64,000 nucleotides of DNA from Humisphaera borealis (GTDB taxonomy: Bacteria; Planctomycetota; Phycisphaerae; Tepidisphaerales; Tepidisphaeraceae): the NCBI RefSeq assembly GCF_015169395.1, contig NZ_CP063458.1, positions 6,820,001 through 6,884,000 of the forward strand. The letters are read 5' to 3'. Positions 7,858-17,528 of this stretch are shown here, one piece after another; the first letter of the stretch is position 1; each line of letters starts with the position of its first letter. Both the position numbers and the translations under genes were made by a program. A model generated the notes under the pieces. The model did not search any database and had not been told where the DNA came from. It saw only the letters and a list, made by a program, of their open reading frames with translations.

Positions 7858-9714
7858 ATGCCGCATCGGAATCTCACCGAAACTGTCGCAGACCTCGAGA
7901 GCGCGGGGCAACTCGTGCGGATCGATGCCCCCATCGACCCGAACCTGGAGATGGCCGAGATTCAACGTCGGCTCTACCTCGCCGGGGGACCGGCGGTGTT
8001 GTTCACCCAGCCGCGGGGTTGCCGGTTTCCGATGCTGGCGAATCTATTCGGAACGGTCGAGCGGATGCGCTTCCTGTTCCGCGATACCTTGGCCGATGTC
8101 GAAAAGCTCGTCGAGCTCAAGACCCATCCCGACCGGGCGATGAAGAAGCCCTGGCGATATTGGAACCTGCCATCCCTGCTCTGGCGATTGCGGCCGAAGT
8201 TCCGTCGGCAGGGCTCCATTCTTGAGCACCGGATTCCCCTCTACGACCTTCCCCAACTCAAGTGCTGGCCGATGGACGGCGGAGCCTTCGTGACCCTGCC
8301 GCAGGTCTACTCCGAAGACCCGGACCGGCCCGGCTGGATGAAATCGAACCTGGGCATGTACCGCGTACAGATCTCGGGGAACGACTACGACCGCGAACGC
8401 GAGGTCGGTCTGCACTACCAGATTCACCGCGGTATCGGCGTGCATCACAGCGCGGCGGTGCGCAGAGGTGAAAAGCTCCGGGTCAACGTGATCGTCGGCG
8501 GACCGCCGGCCCTTGCCGTGAGTGCCGTCATGCCATTACCGGAGGGTCTGCCCGAGCTCGCGTTCGCCGGGGCGCTGGGCGGGCGCCGGCTCCGGATGAT
8601 CACCGCAGCCAATGGCCTGCCGATGCCCGCCGAGGCGGATTTCGTCATCAGCGGAACCATCGATCCGATGCGCACCAAACCTGAAGGGCCGTTCGGCGAT
8701 CACCTGGGCTACTACAGTCTTCGGCACGAGTTCCCGGTGCTTTCCGTCGATGCCGTGTACCACCGCCCGGGAGCGATCTGGCCGTTCACCGTCGTCGGTC
8801 GCCCGCCCCAGGAAGACACTTCGTTCGGCGAATTCATTCACGAACTGACGGGACCAGTCATCCCCACGGTGTTGCCCGGCGTGAAGGCCGTTCATGCGGT
8901 CGATGCCGCGGGCGTGCACCCTCTCCTGCTCGCGATCGGCTCCGAGCGTTACGTGCCTTACGCCGAGCAGCGTCAGCCGCAGGAACTGCTCACGCAGGCG
9001 AATGCGATCCTCGGCCAGGGTCAACTGTCGCTCGCGAAGTACCTGTTCATCGCGGCGCATGAAGACGACCCTCAGTTGGACATTCACGACATCGCGTCGT
9101 TCTTCCGTCATATCCTTCAGCGCGTTGACTGGTCCCGTGATCTGCACTTTCAAACCCGCACGACCATCGACACGCTCGACTACTCGGCCGGAGAGGGATT
9201 GAACGCCGGTTCGAAGGTGGTGGTGGCGGCGGCCGGCCCCGTCCGCCGCGAACTGGGAACACAGGTTCCCGGAGACATCACATTGCCCCCCGGATTTGGG
9301 ACCGTGCGCGTCGCGTTGCCCGGCGTACTGGCGATTTCCGGCCCGAAGCACGAGGGGTTCCAGGCAAGCGCGGATGACGAACCGGCGTTCAAGAGATTAG
9401 TCGAACATCTGGGACCCCAGGCCGATCGCCTTGAAACGTTCCCCTTGATTACGCTCGTCGATGATGCGGACTTTGCTGCTAAGAACCTGAACAACTGGGT
9501 CTGGGTCGCATTCACGCGATCGAACCCCGCCGCCGACCTGCTCGGCGTGAAGGACTTCACCCGGCGGAAGCACTACGGATGCCAGGGGCCGCTGGTGATG
9601 GATGCCCGCTGGAAACCGCACATGGCGCCACCCCTGGTGGAGGATCCTGCCGTCACCCGCCGCGTGGACGAACTAGCGGCGCCTGGCGGGCCGCTTCACG
9701 GGCGAATTGGCTGA
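7858..9714 (+). CDS. UbiD-family decarboxylase
   Basis: 618 residues, somewhat longer than E. coli UbiD (about 500). The family layout is clear: N-terminal RNLTETVADLESAGQLVRID, the central HRGIGVHHSAAVRRGEKLRV and VIVGGPPALAVSAVMPLPEG segment, then the active-site region FVISGTIDPMRTKPEGPFGD followed by HLGYYS. These enzymes use prenylated FMN for reversible non-oxidative decarboxylation of aromatic or unsaturated acids. In planctomycetes a plausible role is the late decarboxylation in futalosine-route menaquinone synthesis, but no ubiX/prenyltransferase partner or mqn gene is in the window. The gene stands alone between two minus-strand genes. Confidence 0.88.
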   Translation: MPHRNLTETVADLESAGQLVRIDAPIDPNLEMAEIQRRLYLAGGPAVLFTQPRGCRFPMLANLFGTVERMRFLFRDTLADVEKLVELKTHPDRAMKKPWRYWNLPSLLWRLRPKFRRQGSILEHRIPLYDLPQLKCWPMDGGAFVTLPQVYSEDPDRPGWMKSNLGMYRVQISGNDYDREREVGLHYQIHRGIGVHHSAAVRRGEKLRVNVIVGGPPALAVSAVMPLPEGLPELAFAGALGGRRLRMITAANGLPMPAEADFVISGTIDPMRTKPEGPFGDHLGYYSLRHEFPVLSVDAVYHRPGAIWPFTVVGRPPQEDTSFGEFIHELTGPVIPTVLPGVKAVHAVDAAGVHPLLLAIGSERYVPYAEQRQPQELLTQANAILGQGQLSLAKYLFIAAHEDDPQLDIHDIASFFRHILQRVDWSRDLHFQTRTTIDTLDYSAGEGLNAGSKVVVAAAGPVRRELGTQVPGDITLPPGFGTVRVALPGVLAISGPKHEGFQASADDEPAFKRLVEHLGPQADRLETFPLITLVDDADFAAKNLNNWVWVAFTRSNPAADLLGVKDFTRRKHYGCQGPLVMDARWKPHMAPPLVEDPAVTRRVDELAAPGGPLHGRIG

Positions 9715-9750
9715 AGGTTGTTCGTTCCCGTCAGTATCAGCTCGTGTCGG

Positions 9751-10665
9751 TCAGCCATCGATCATCAGGTTCGCCGCAGCCGATCGACACAGTCCGACGA
9801 ACGTCTGTTCGGCCAGCGAAAGCGACTTTCCCGTGGCGACGGCGATCGCCCAGCGTCGCCGGACTTTCTGCCCCGGCAGGGGCAGCCAGATGAGCGACCG
9901 CTGCGACAGTTCCGGCCGCGCGACCCACTTGGCGATCACGCTGATACCCAGCCCCAGTTTCACCAGTTCCTTGATCGCCTCCATCGAGCCGAGCTCGATC
10001 GGATCGCGGAGCGGCGTCTTCATTTTCAGAAAGTATCGTTCGACGGCGCGATAGGTCGCGCTGCCCCGGCTGTAGAGCACCATCCGTTGATCGACCATCG
10101 TCCGTCGATCGACCTTGCCCGCCCTCGCCCACGGATGTAGCGGCGAAACCAGAAACCCCAGCTCGTCTTCGAACAGGTCGTGGTACTGCAGCCTCCCGCC
10201 GCGATCGCGGCTGTCAGGGCGGATCATGATGCCCAGGTCGATCGATCCCTCGGCGACCCGCTCGCCGACGATCGGCGAGTCGCCGGGGGTGATCGCCAGG
10301 GAATACAGGGGAAAGCTTTCGCGGAACTCACGGAGTGACTCGGGGACGAGGTACTGGCACGCCGTCGGGCTGGCGCCGATGCGCAACCTGCCGAGCCCCG
10401 GTTGAGAGGCTTGCTTGACGGCTTCGGCCGCTTCGTCAATCGCCGCGAAGACCTTGCGGGCCCGATCCAGGAGCACACGGCCGGGGCCGGTGAGCTCGAC
10501 CGATCGGCCCCGTCGCTCGAACAACTGCGTATCGAGCTGCCGTTCCAGCGAGGCGACTTGGTGGCTGACGGCGGACTGTGTGAGAAACAGCGTTTCCGCG
10601 GCACGGGTGAAGCTTAGATTCTCAGCAACGGTCGCGAAGATCTTCAAAGAGTGCGCGTCGAGCAT
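9751..10665 (-). CDS. LysR-type regulator of the nitrate locus (probable)
   Basis: 304 residues. The N-terminal winged helix-turn-helix is typical LysR (LKIFATVAENLSFTRAAETL, then FLTQSAVSHQVASLERQLDT), followed by an effector domain of the CysB/CbbR class (GLGRLRIGASPTACQYLVPE; LGIMIRPDS; EAIKELVKLGLGISVIAKWV). It is transcribed away from the nitrate uptake operon across 164 bases, the classic position for a LysR activator of the adjacent operon, so nitrogen control of nrt/nir/nas genes is the best inference. The effector (nitrate, nitrite, 2-oxoglutarate) is unknown. Confidence 0.9.
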   Translation of the reverse strand: MLDAHSLKIFATVAENLSFTRAAETLFLTQSAVSHQVASLERQLDTQLFERRGRSVELTGPGRVLLDRARKVFAAIDEAAEAVKQASQPGLGRLRIGASPTACQYLVPESLREFRESFPLYSLAITPGDSPIVGERVAEGSIDLGIMIRPDSRDRGGRLQYHDLFEDELGFLVSPLHPWARAGKVDRRTMVDQRMVLYSRGSATYRAVERYFLKMKTPLRDPIELGSMEAIKELVKLGLGISVIAKWVARPELSQRSLIWLPLPGQKVRRRWAIAVATGKSLSLAEQTFVGLCRSAAANLMIDG

Positions 10666-10829
10666 GCAGGACTCATGAGCGAAATCGATCGAAAGTATCT
10701 TAACAATGATCTGGCTTCATGCCACGGTTTCCTTGTAGATTCCGCCCCGTCGGGATCGGATGAGGATTGACCAGTGAGCACGGTGTGGCAGCCGGCTCGA
10801 CCCGACGGAGGGCTCCACTACGGTGAACC
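10666..10829. promoter_or_regulatory. shared LysR / nitrate operon control region
   Basis: 164 bases between divergent genes. It contains an 8-bp palindrome TCGATCGA at 10685-10692 and a dyad ATC-N8-GAT at 10697-10710 in the most AT-rich part. Either could be part of the LysR-type binding site; no clear -35/-10 or sigma-54 element was recognised. Confidence 0.4.
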
Positions 10830-12089
10830 GTGGCCAGAGCCGACATCACAAGAATTGATCACGGCACGGCCGCCGCAAGGCCGGTCAACGGTGCCGCCGG
10901 CGGTGTCGTCCGGATCGGGTTCGTCCCGCTCATCGATGCCGCTCCGCTCCTGGCCGCCCGGGAGCTCGGACTATTCGAGAAGTTCGGCGTTCGCGTCATT
11001 CTCGAACGGCAGATCGGATGGGCCAATGTCCGCGACAAGCTTCTCTACGGACATCTGGACGTATCGCACGCCGTCCTGGGAATGCCGCTGAGCACCACGC
11101 TCCCGGGTGGTGCCACCGAACCGCTGCTTTCGGTGATGGAACTGGGCAGCGGCGGGAACGCGATCACCCTGAGCAAGGCACTGGTCGACCGCGGTGTCCG
11201 GTCGGCAGCAACCCTTGCCCGATGGCTTGTCGACCGCAAGGCGGCCGGGCGTGGCGGCGAGCTTCGCAAGCTCGTTTTCGGCTACGTCTTTGGTGCCTCC
11301 ATGCACCACTATCTCCTGAGGGAATGGCTCAGCTCCGCCGACATTCACCCCGATCTCGACGTCCGCCTCTGCGTCGTTCCGCCTCCCCAGATGACGGAAC
11401 ACATGCGGCATGGACACCTTGACGGGTTCTGCGTCGGCGACCCATGGAACACGCTCGCCGAGCGCGGCGGTCACGGCACGATTGTGAGCCCGACCACCGA
11501 CATCCTGCCCAACCATCCGGAAAAGGTACTCGCCGTAACGCGTCGCTGGGCCGACGACCACGGGCCGGCGGTGGTGGCGATCATCAAGGCGTTGCTGCAG
11601 GCCTGTGCCTGGTGCGACGACGAAGCCAACCACCCCAAGCTCGCCGAGATGCTCGCGAGCGAGCGGTGCATCGGTGTTCCGGTCGCGGATCTGGCGGCGA
11701 GCCTGCGAGTCAATCGAACCCTTGGCGTGAATCCACGGCAACCGTCGCCGCGACCCGCCGACTGGCGCATGAGGTCGTTCGCGGTCAAGCGAACGTTCCC
11801 CAGCGCGACGCACGCCGCTTGGCTGGCCGAGCAGATGATCCGCTGGGGTCATGCTCCCAGCGAAGCCGATGTCGTCGTCGCCGCCACCCATTGCACCGAC
11901 AGTCGCTTCTACCGCCAGGCCGCTGCCGAACTGGAGATCGACTGTCCCGCGGACGATCTGGCGCCGATGCCGCTGCGGCACCAGAGCTCCTACGACCCGC
12001 GCAGGTCACCCTATCGCGGATCGAATGAACCCTCGCCCGCAGGCCCCCGGCCGAGCTCATTCGTGCCGGCTTCCGTCCAGAACACCTGA
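10830..12089 (+). CDS. NrtA/NasS-like nitrate-binding protein without signal peptide
   Basis: 419 residues, starting at GTG 10830. The fold is that of the NrtA/CmpA/NasS substrate-binding family: VVRIGFVPLIDAAPLLAARE near residue 30, the HLDGFCVGDPWNTLAERGG block, and LPNHPEKVLAVTRRWADDHG. Unlike the next gene it has neither a signal peptide, a twin-arginine motif nor a lipobox, so it should be cytoplasmic, as is NasS, the nitrate sensor that controls the antiterminator NasT. No NasT-like (ANTAR) gene is visible nearby. It is the first gene of the operon, 49 bases before nrtA. A sensor role is inferred; a degraded transporter subunit is the alternative. Confidence 0.8.
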   Translation: MARADITRIDHGTAAARPVNGAAGGVVRIGFVPLIDAAPLLAARELGLFEKFGVRVILERQIGWANVRDKLLYGHLDVSHAVLGMPLSTTLPGGATEPLLSVMELGSGGNAITLSKALVDRGVRSAATLARWLVDRKAAGRGGELRKLVFGYVFGASMHHYLLREWLSSADIHPDLDVRLCVVPPPQMTEHMRHGHLDGFCVGDPWNTLAERGGHGTIVSPTTDILPNHPEKVLAVTRRWADDHGPAVVAIIKALLQACAWCDDEANHPKLAEMLASERCIGVPVADLAASLRVNRTLGVNPRQPSPRPADWRMRSFAVKRTFPSATHAAWLAEQMIRWGHAPSEADVVVAATHCTDSRFYRQAAAELEIDCPADDLAPMPLRHQSSYDPRRSPYRGSNEPSPAGPRPSSFVPASVQNT

Positions 12090-12138
12090 TGCTCCGTCCG
12101 TTGCACAAACCACTACTTCGATCACAGGACACATTGAA

Positions 12139-13443
12139 ATGAAGATGAACTCGAATACCAGCTCGAACCCTTCGCGACGCGGACTTCTCAAGTCCGCCGC
12201 ATACGGGATGGCCGCCCTCGGGGCCGGCATTCCGCTCGCCAGCGCCATTAGTGGGTGCAGGAAGAAAACTGCGGCAACCCCCAGCGCCGGAGGCACCGGC
12301 CCGGAAGTCACCGACCTTAAGTTTGGAATGATCGCGCTGACGGATTGCTCGCCCCTGGTGATTGCCGAGAAAAAGGGCTTCTTCAAGAAGTACGGGATCA
12401 ACGGTGTCGTCGAAAAGAAGGGCAACTGGGCGGCGATCCGCGATTCGCTCACCAGCGGCGAGATTCAGGGCACGCACATGCTCATCGGTATGCCGCTGAG
12501 CCTGACGATGGGCATCGGCGGTGCCAAGCCCGTTCCGATGGTGATCCCCTGGCTGCTCAACCGCAATGGGCAGAGCATCTCGCTTACCAAGGCGCTCAAG
12601 GGCAAGGTGAAAGCCGACCCCGCGCCCCTCAAGCCGATCGTTGATGCTGCCAAGGCGAGCGGAAAACCCATGAACTTCGCGATGACGTTTCCCACCGGAA
12701 CGCACGCGATGTGGATTCGCTACTGGCTCGCCGCCGGTGGCATTCATCCCGACAACGACATCGGTCTGAAGGTTGTCCCGCCGCCCAACATGTTCAATGG
12801 CATGCAGTCGGGCGAGATCGACGGGTTCTGCGTCGGCGAGCCCTGGAACGCCAAGACGGCCGCAGAAGGGGTTGGCTACACCGCGATCAACACGCAGGAC
12901 ATCTGGAAGGATCATCCCGAGAAGGTGCTGGCGTTCACTAAAAGCTTCGCCGACGCCAATCCCCGCACCGTCAAAGCCGTCCTGAAGGCCGTTCACGAAG
13001 CCAGTGTGTGGCTCGACGACGTCAAGAACCGTCCCGAGCTGTGCGAGATCATTTCCGCGACCGGCTATGTGAACTGCCCGAAGGAGCTGATCCTCGGTCG
13101 ACTTCAGGGGCAGGTCGATTACGGCGACGACCGCGGCAAGGTCACCGACCCCAACTACATGATCTTCAGCAGCCGCAACTGCAACTACCCGCAGCTCAAG
13201 TACGCCGCCTGGTTCATCAGCCAGTTCCGTCGCTGGGGCATGGTGGAGGGGACGCCCGATTACGCCGGCATCTCCAGGCAGGTGATGCGGCCTGACCTTT
13301 ACGAAGAAGCGATGAAGGAGATCGGCTACACCGCGGGCGTGGCCGACGAGAAGCCCGAAACGTTGTTCGACAACATCACGTTCGACCCGTCCAAGCCAGA
13401 GGAATACGCCCGTTCGTTCAAGGTGCACGCAATGAAGGGGTGA
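12139..13443 (+). CDS. nrtA: nitrate ABC transporter substrate-binding lipoprotein
   Basis: 434 residues from ATG 12139 (AGGA upstream). The N-terminus has a twin-arginine motif (PSRRGLLKSAAYGM) and ends in a lipobox-like SAISGC, suggesting a Tat-exported lipoprotein. The mature part is NrtA/CmpA family: [40 protein letters not shown], and [19 protein letters not shown]. It should capture nitrate (possibly nitrite) in the periplasm and hand it to NrtBCD. The reading frame is open upstream to 11851, but that part overlaps the preceding gene. Near-identical blocks recur in the preceding protein and in the C-terminal half of NrtC. Confidence 0.9.
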   Translation: MKMNSNTSSNPSRRGLLKSAAYGMAALGAGIPLASAISGCRKKTAATPSAGGTGPEVTDLKFGMIALTDCSPLVIAEKKGFFKKYGINGVVEKKGNWAAIRDSLTSGEIQGTHMLIGMPLSLTMGIGGAKPVPMVIPWLLNRNGQSISLTKALKGKVKADPAPLKPIVDAAKASGKPMNFAMTFPTGTHAMWIRYWLAAGGIHPDNDIGLKVVPPPNMFNGMQSGEIDGFCVGEPWNAKTAAEGVGYTAINTQDIWKDHPEKVLAFTKSFADANPRTVKAVLKAVHEASVWLDDVKNRPELCEIISATGYVNCPKELILGRLQGQVDYGDDRGKVTDPNYMIFSSRNCNYPQLKYAAWFISQFRRWGMVEGTPDYAGISRQVMRPDLYEEAMKEIGYTAGVADEKPETLFDNITFDPSKPEEYARSFKVHAMKG

Positions 13444-13511
13444 GTGGAACCCGATGCGTTGCGCTCGGGAGCGGCGCTCCACGCCGTCTCGTATCTCGAT
13501 ACAGGAGCCCG

Positions 13512-14441
13512 ATGTCCATGACCAAGAAGATATTGACTGACTTTCTCCTTTTCCCGGCGGTCGGCATTGCCGTGCTGATGGGACTATGGCTTACGGCGTC
13601 GGTGATCACACACGACGCCGAATCCGGCATATCGACCTTACCGGGTCCCCTGCAGACCTGGGAGGAGAGCAAGCTGTATGTGCTGGAGCCGCTCGCGTAT
13701 CGCAACGAGACCGACCAGGGCATCATCCTGATGACCTGGGGTTCGCTGCTCCGCGTGCTCGCCGGATTCGGTATCGCAGTAGCGCTCGGCGTACCACTCG
13801 GGATGGCCCTGGGTTCGTCGAAGGTCTTCAACAAGATGATCGACCCGGCGATCCAGATCCTGCGGCCGGTCAGCCCGCTCGCCTGGTACCCTATCGGTTT
13901 TGCGATCTTCCTGTCCTACAAGAAGGACTGGGAGATCAATGTCGGCGAACTGGCGGCGATCTTCACCGTTGCCGTCTGTGCGATGTGGCCGACCGTTCTG
14001 AACACCGCCAAGGGTGTGCGGTCCATCCCCCAGGACTATCACAACGTCGCGAAGGTGCTCGGCCTGGGCCGGGTGCAGAAGACGTTCAAGATCCTTCTGC
14101 CGGCGGCATTCCCCGACATGTTCACGGGCTTCCGCCTGAGCCTGGGCATGGCATGGCTGGTCATTGTCGCGGCCGAGATGTTGACGGCCAAGAACGGTAT
14201 CGGCGGGTTTCTGAACCAGGAGTTCAACGCGGGCAAGACCGAACACATCCTGCTCTGCGTCATCACGATCGGCCTGGTGGGGTTCGTTTTGGACAGGCTC
14301 ATGAGCGTTCTGGAAGCCAACACCGACAAGCTGCTGAACCTGCCGTTCGCACTGGCCAGCCGGTTGCGAAGCCGGCCGACGGTGGCCGCGGTGAAGCCAC
14401 TTGCCGCCAAGGGAAGGGGTGCCGCTCATGCCGCTTCTTGA
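13512..14441 (+). CDS. nrtB: nitrate ABC transporter permease
   Basis: 309 residues from ATG 13512 (a second ATG at 13518 is better spaced from AGGAG at 13503). It is a BPD-type inner-membrane permease with six or so hydrophobic helices and the coupling loop [20 protein letters not shown], the EAA-like motif that contacts the ATPase. Typical NrtB/CmpB features include [20 protein letters not shown] and [13 protein letters not shown]. The gene overlaps nrtC by 14 bases, indicating translational coupling. It forms the membrane channel of the nitrate importer. Confidence 0.9.
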   Translation: MSMTKKILTDFLLFPAVGIAVLMGLWLTASVITHDAESGISTLPGPLQTWEESKLYVLEPLAYRNETDQGIILMTWGSLLRVLAGFGIAVALGVPLGMALGSSKVFNKMIDPAIQILRPVSPLAWYPIGFAIFLSYKKDWEINVGELAAIFTVAVCAMWPTVLNTAKGVRSIPQDYHNVAKVLGLGRVQKTFKILLPAAFPDMFTGFRLSLGMAWLVIVAAEMLTAKNGIGGFLNQEFNAGKTEHILLCVITIGLVGFVLDRLMSVLEANTDKLLNLPFALASRLRSRPTVAAVKPLAAKGRGAAHAAS

Positions 14442-16404
14442 ACTCAACAACGTCAGCAAGAGTTATGGCGACAAGGGGGCGGAAGTCCTGTCGGGGATCA
14501 ACCTGACGGTGGAAGAGGGGGAGTTTGTTGCGATCATCGGCTACTCGGGCGCGGGCAAGACCACGCTCATCTCAATGCTCGCTGGACTGGTTACGCCCGA
14601 CACCGGTGAAGTAACCATGCAGGGCAAGCCGATCACCGGACCCGGCCCGGACCGCGCGATGGTCTTTCAGAACTACTCGCTGCTGCCGTGGCTGACGGTC
14701 GCGCAGAACGTCGCGCTGGCGGTCGATCGGGTGTTCGGCACGGAGTCTGCCGCGAACCGCCGGGACCGCGTCGACAAGGCCCTTGCGATGGTGAACCTGA
14801 CGGCCGCGGCGGAGAAGAAGCCGAGCGAGCTGTCGGGCGGCATGCGGCAGCGGGTGAGCGTCGCACGGGCGCTGTCGATGGACCCCCGTGTGCTGCTGCT
14901 CGACGAGCCGCTGGGCGCACTCGACGCACTGACGCGGGCGACCATACAGGACGAGATCACCAGCATCTGGCAGCGCGACCGAAAGACCGTGCTGCTGATC
15001 ACCAACGACGTCGATGAAGCGATCCTGCTCGCCGACCGGATCATTCCGCTGAGTGCCGGACCGGCGGCCACCCTCGGGCCGGCTGTGAAGGTCGACATCC
15101 CCCGGCCTCGCGATCGCAAGGCGATGAACCACGACCCGCGGTTCAAGGAGATCCGCCAGCAGGTCATCGAATGGCTCCTCGGCGAAGGCAGTGCGACGGG
15201 CCGGCCGGCCCGTCGCCTGGCGAGCGTTCGAGGCAGGACCGAGCGTCCGACGATCACCGTCGGCTTCCTTCCGCTGACCGACTGCGCGCCGCTGGCGGTC
15301 GCGGTCGAGCGTGAGGTGTTTCACAAGCACGGGATCGATGTCAAGCTCCAGAAGTTCCCGAGCTGGGATGCGATCACCGAAGCCGCGTGCAGCGGGAGGA
15401 TCGACGCCGCCCACATGCTGGCGAGCATTCCGGTCGCGATCGCCGCGGGGCTGATGGGGCGAAAGCGGCATCCGCTGGTGGTGCCCTGGATCATGAACCG
15501 CAACGGGCAGGGCATCACGTTGTCGTCGGCCCTACAGTCGTCGGTCGGCACCGATATGGGGAAGCTCAAAGCTACGGCGGCCGCGGCGCGACAAAAGGGA
15601 GACCCGCTGTCGTTCGCGGCGACACACCGCTTTGGCACACATGAGATGTGGCTGCGGTACTGGCTGGCGGCGGGGGGAATTCACCCCGACCGCGATATCA
15701 ACCTCACCGTCACACCGCCGCCCCTGATGCTCGCCAGCCTTCGGCAGGGGGAGATGAGCGGCTTCTGCGTCGGCGAGCCCTGGAACGCCAAGGCGATCAG
15801 CGAAGGGCTGGGTTACACCGCCGCCGCGTCGCAGGACGTCTGGGCCGACCATCCGGAAAAGGTGCTGGCGTTCGGAGAGAACTTCGTCAACGAGCAGCCC
15901 GATACCCTCAAACGGTGCCTGGCGGCGATGAATGAAGCCAGCGCGTGGATCGACGATCCGCAGAACAAACCCGAGACGGCTCACATCGTCGGCAAGCGGG
16001 AGTACTGCAACGTCCGCGAGGAACAGATTCTGCCTCGACTTCGCGGGCAGTACGACTTCGGCGACGGCAGGACGAAGAACTACGCCGTCCATCCGATCCG
16101 CTTCTCGACGGCCCGCGTGAACTACCCGCAGACGAAGTACGCGATCTGGTTCCTCACGCAGTTCCGCCGCTGGGGCCAGCTCGCCGAGACCCCCGACTAC
16201 ACGACGATCGCCGAGCGTGTTTACCGCGGTGACCTGTACGAACTGATCGGACGGCCGACCGAGTTTGACCCGATTCAGGCTAACACGACGGTCGAGACGC
16301 TGTGCGACAGCAAGGTGTTTGACCCCGCGTTCCCCGAGGACTACGCGACCGGATTCGAGATCAGCAGCGTAGCGTCCGCCCTGGCGGACGCGGTCCCGGC
16401 GTAA
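14428..16404 (+). CDS. nrtC: nitrate ABC transporter ATPase fused to NrtA-like domain
   Basis: 658 residues. Residues 1-255 are an ABC ATPase: Walker [10 protein letters not shown], signature LSGGMRQR, Walker [13 protein letters not shown]. Residues about 270-655 repeat the NrtA fold ([31 protein letters not shown]-like block, [17 protein letters not shown]). This two-part architecture is diagnostic for NrtC/CmpC, where the fused domain acts as a cytoplasmic nitrate/ammonium-responsive regulator of transport. The start at 14428 overlaps the end of nrtB. It is followed by a palindromic repeat before nrtD. Confidence 0.92.
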   Translation: MPLLELNNVSKSYGDKGAEVLSGINLTVEEGEFVAIIGYSGAGKTTLISMLAGLVTPDTGEVTMQGKPITGPGPDRAMVFQNYSLLPWLTVAQNVALAVDRVFGTESAANRRDRVDKALAMVNLTAAAEKKPSELSGGMRQRVSVARALSMDPRVLLLDEPLGALDALTRATIQDEITSIWQRDRKTVLLITNDVDEAILLADRIIPLSAGPAATLGPAVKVDIPRPRDRKAMNHDPRFKEIRQQVIEWLLGEGSATGRPARRLASVRGRTERPTITVGFLPLTDCAPLAVAVEREVFHKHGIDVKLQKFPSWDAITEAACSGRIDAAHMLASIPVAIAAGLMGRKRHPLVVPWIMNRNGQGITLSSALQSSVGTDMGKLKATAAAARQKGDPLSFAATHRFGTHEMWLRYWLAAGGIHPDRDINLTVTPPPLMLASLRQGEMSGFCVGEPWNAKAISEGLGYTAAASQDVWADHPEKVLAFGENFVNEQPDTLKRCLAAMNEASAWIDDPQNKPETAHIVGKREYCNVREEQILPRLRGQYDFGDGRTKNYAVHPIRFSTARVNYPQTKYAIWFLTQFRRWGQLAETPDYTTIAERVYRGDLYELIGRPTEFDPIQANTTVETLCDSKVFDPAFPEDYATGFEISSVASALADAVPA

Positions 16405-16420
16405 AGCAGAGTTGCAGAAT

Positions 16421-16556
16421 TTCAACCACGGAGAACACCGAGAGCACGGAGGAGAACGACCATCCGGAGCGACAAGAAACATGAAGCCGAGAGATCGTTT
16501 GAGTCTGTTTCTCTGTGCTTTTGTGCTCCGTGAACTCCGTGTGCTCCGTGGTGGTG
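16421..16556. repeat. dispersed palindromic repeat (CACGGAG type), copy 2
   Basis: The left arm at 16424-16455 (AACCACGGAGAACACCGAGA and onward) pairs with the right arm at 16522-16555 (ending CTCCGTGTGCTCCGTGGTGG). Arms of about 30 bases enclose roughly 65 bases. It shares its core with the element at 2101-2252. It occupies nearly all of the gap between nrtC and nrtD, so the operon transcript would carry a strong hairpin here that could terminate, attenuate or protect RNA. Confidence 0.8.
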
Positions 16557-16580
16557 ATTCTTTCCACGACTTAAGTAGCC

Positions 16581-17396
16581 ATGAACAAGTACCTCGAAAT
16601 CTGGCAGCTCAACAAAACCTTCCCTTCCAAGAAGGGCCCTTACACCGTGGTGGAAGGCTTCGATTTGTCCCTGCGGCAGGGGGAGTTCGTTTCGCTGATC
16701 GGCCACTCCGGCTGCGGCAAATCGACCGTCCTCTCGATCGTCGCCGGTTTAAGCGAGATGACCAGCGGCACGCTCATCCTTGCCGGCAAGGAGCTCCGCG
16801 GCGCGGGGCCCGATCGTGGCGTTGTCTTCCAGGCGCCGAGTCTGCTCCCGTGGATGACCGCGTTCGACAATGTCCTGCTCGGCGTCAACCAGGTGATGTC
16901 TGATGCCTCCGAGCAGGAGCGGAAGGACCTGGTCGCTTACTACCTGACGCTGATCGGCCTGAAGGACGCGATGCACAAGCTGCCGGCCGAGCTTTCGCAG
17001 GGCATGCGGCAGCGGGTTGGCATTGCCCGCGCATTCGCGCTGAACCCCAAGATGCTGCTCCTGGACGAGCCGTTCGGCATGCTCGATTCACTGACCCGAT
17101 ATGAACTCCAGCAGGTGCTCATCGACCTATGGAGCCAGGACCAGAAGACGGCCCTGATGGTCACGCACGACGTGGACGAAGCGCTGTTTCTGTCCGACCG
17201 CATCGTCATGATGACCAACGGCCCAAGGGCTCGTGTCGGCGAGACCCTTGAAGTGACCTTTCCGCGGCCGCGCAACCGCACCGAGGTCATGGAACACCCC
17301 GACTACTACCGGCTTCGGGAACGGCTGATCTCGTTCCTGGAAGAACATGACATCCGCAAACCTACGCAGCCGGACGCGGCTGCGGCGGTCGCGTAG
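16581..17396 (+). CDS. nrtD: nitrate ABC transporter ATPase
   Basis: 271 residues, a stand-alone ABC ATPase: Walker [11 protein letters not shown]-loop [17 protein letters not shown], signature LSQGMRQR, Walker [13 protein letters not shown], and the switch histidine in [20 protein letters not shown]. The Q-loop and LSQGMRQR variant are characteristic of the NrtD/TauB/SsuB group. Together with NrtC it should form the heterodimeric ATPase of the importer. It is separated from nrtC only by the palindromic repeat. No fused binding domain is present. Confidence 0.92.
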   Translation: MNKYLEIWQLNKTFPSKKGPYTVVEGFDLSLRQGEFVSLIGHSGCGKSTVLSIVAGLSEMTSGTLILAGKELRGAGPDRGVVFQAPSLLPWMTAFDNVLLGVNQVMSDASEQERKDLVAYYLTLIGLKDAMHKLPAELSQGMRQRVGIARAFALNPKMLLLDEPFGMLDSLTRYELQQVLIDLWSQDQKTALMVTHDVDEALFLSDRIVMMTNGPRARVGETLEVTFPRPRNRTEVMEHPDYYRLRERLISFLEEHDIRKPTQPDAAAAVA

Positions 17397-17528
17397 TAGT
17401 GTCAGAACGCCAGGTGTTTTTGTTTTGCTTGATCGAAGGCCCCGTTCGCCTTGTCCGTGATGGCGTGCCATCGCCGGGTGAGCCAGGGTGACAAACAACA
17501 ATCGTAAAGACCAAAAGGAATTGACTCC

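Noticed and set aside
7591-7965. Minus-strand frame of 124 codons overlapping the start of the UbiD gene
   Set aside because: No family, no ribosome site, overlaps a well-supported gene start.
10666-10829. Sigma-54 promoter for the nitrate operon
   Set aside because: No TGGCAC-N5-TTGC-like element; TGGCTTCATGCC at 10712-10723 does not fit the spacing.
11785-13482. Long minus-strand frame of 565 codons opposite nrtA
   Set aside because: It is antisense to two well-supported genes, has no family motifs and reads as Arg/His-rich composition typical of shadow frames in GC-rich DNA.
16412-16903. Frame reading HGEHREHGGE across the nrtC-nrtD gap
   Set aside because: The peptide comes from translating the palindromic repeat and continues out of frame through nrtD.
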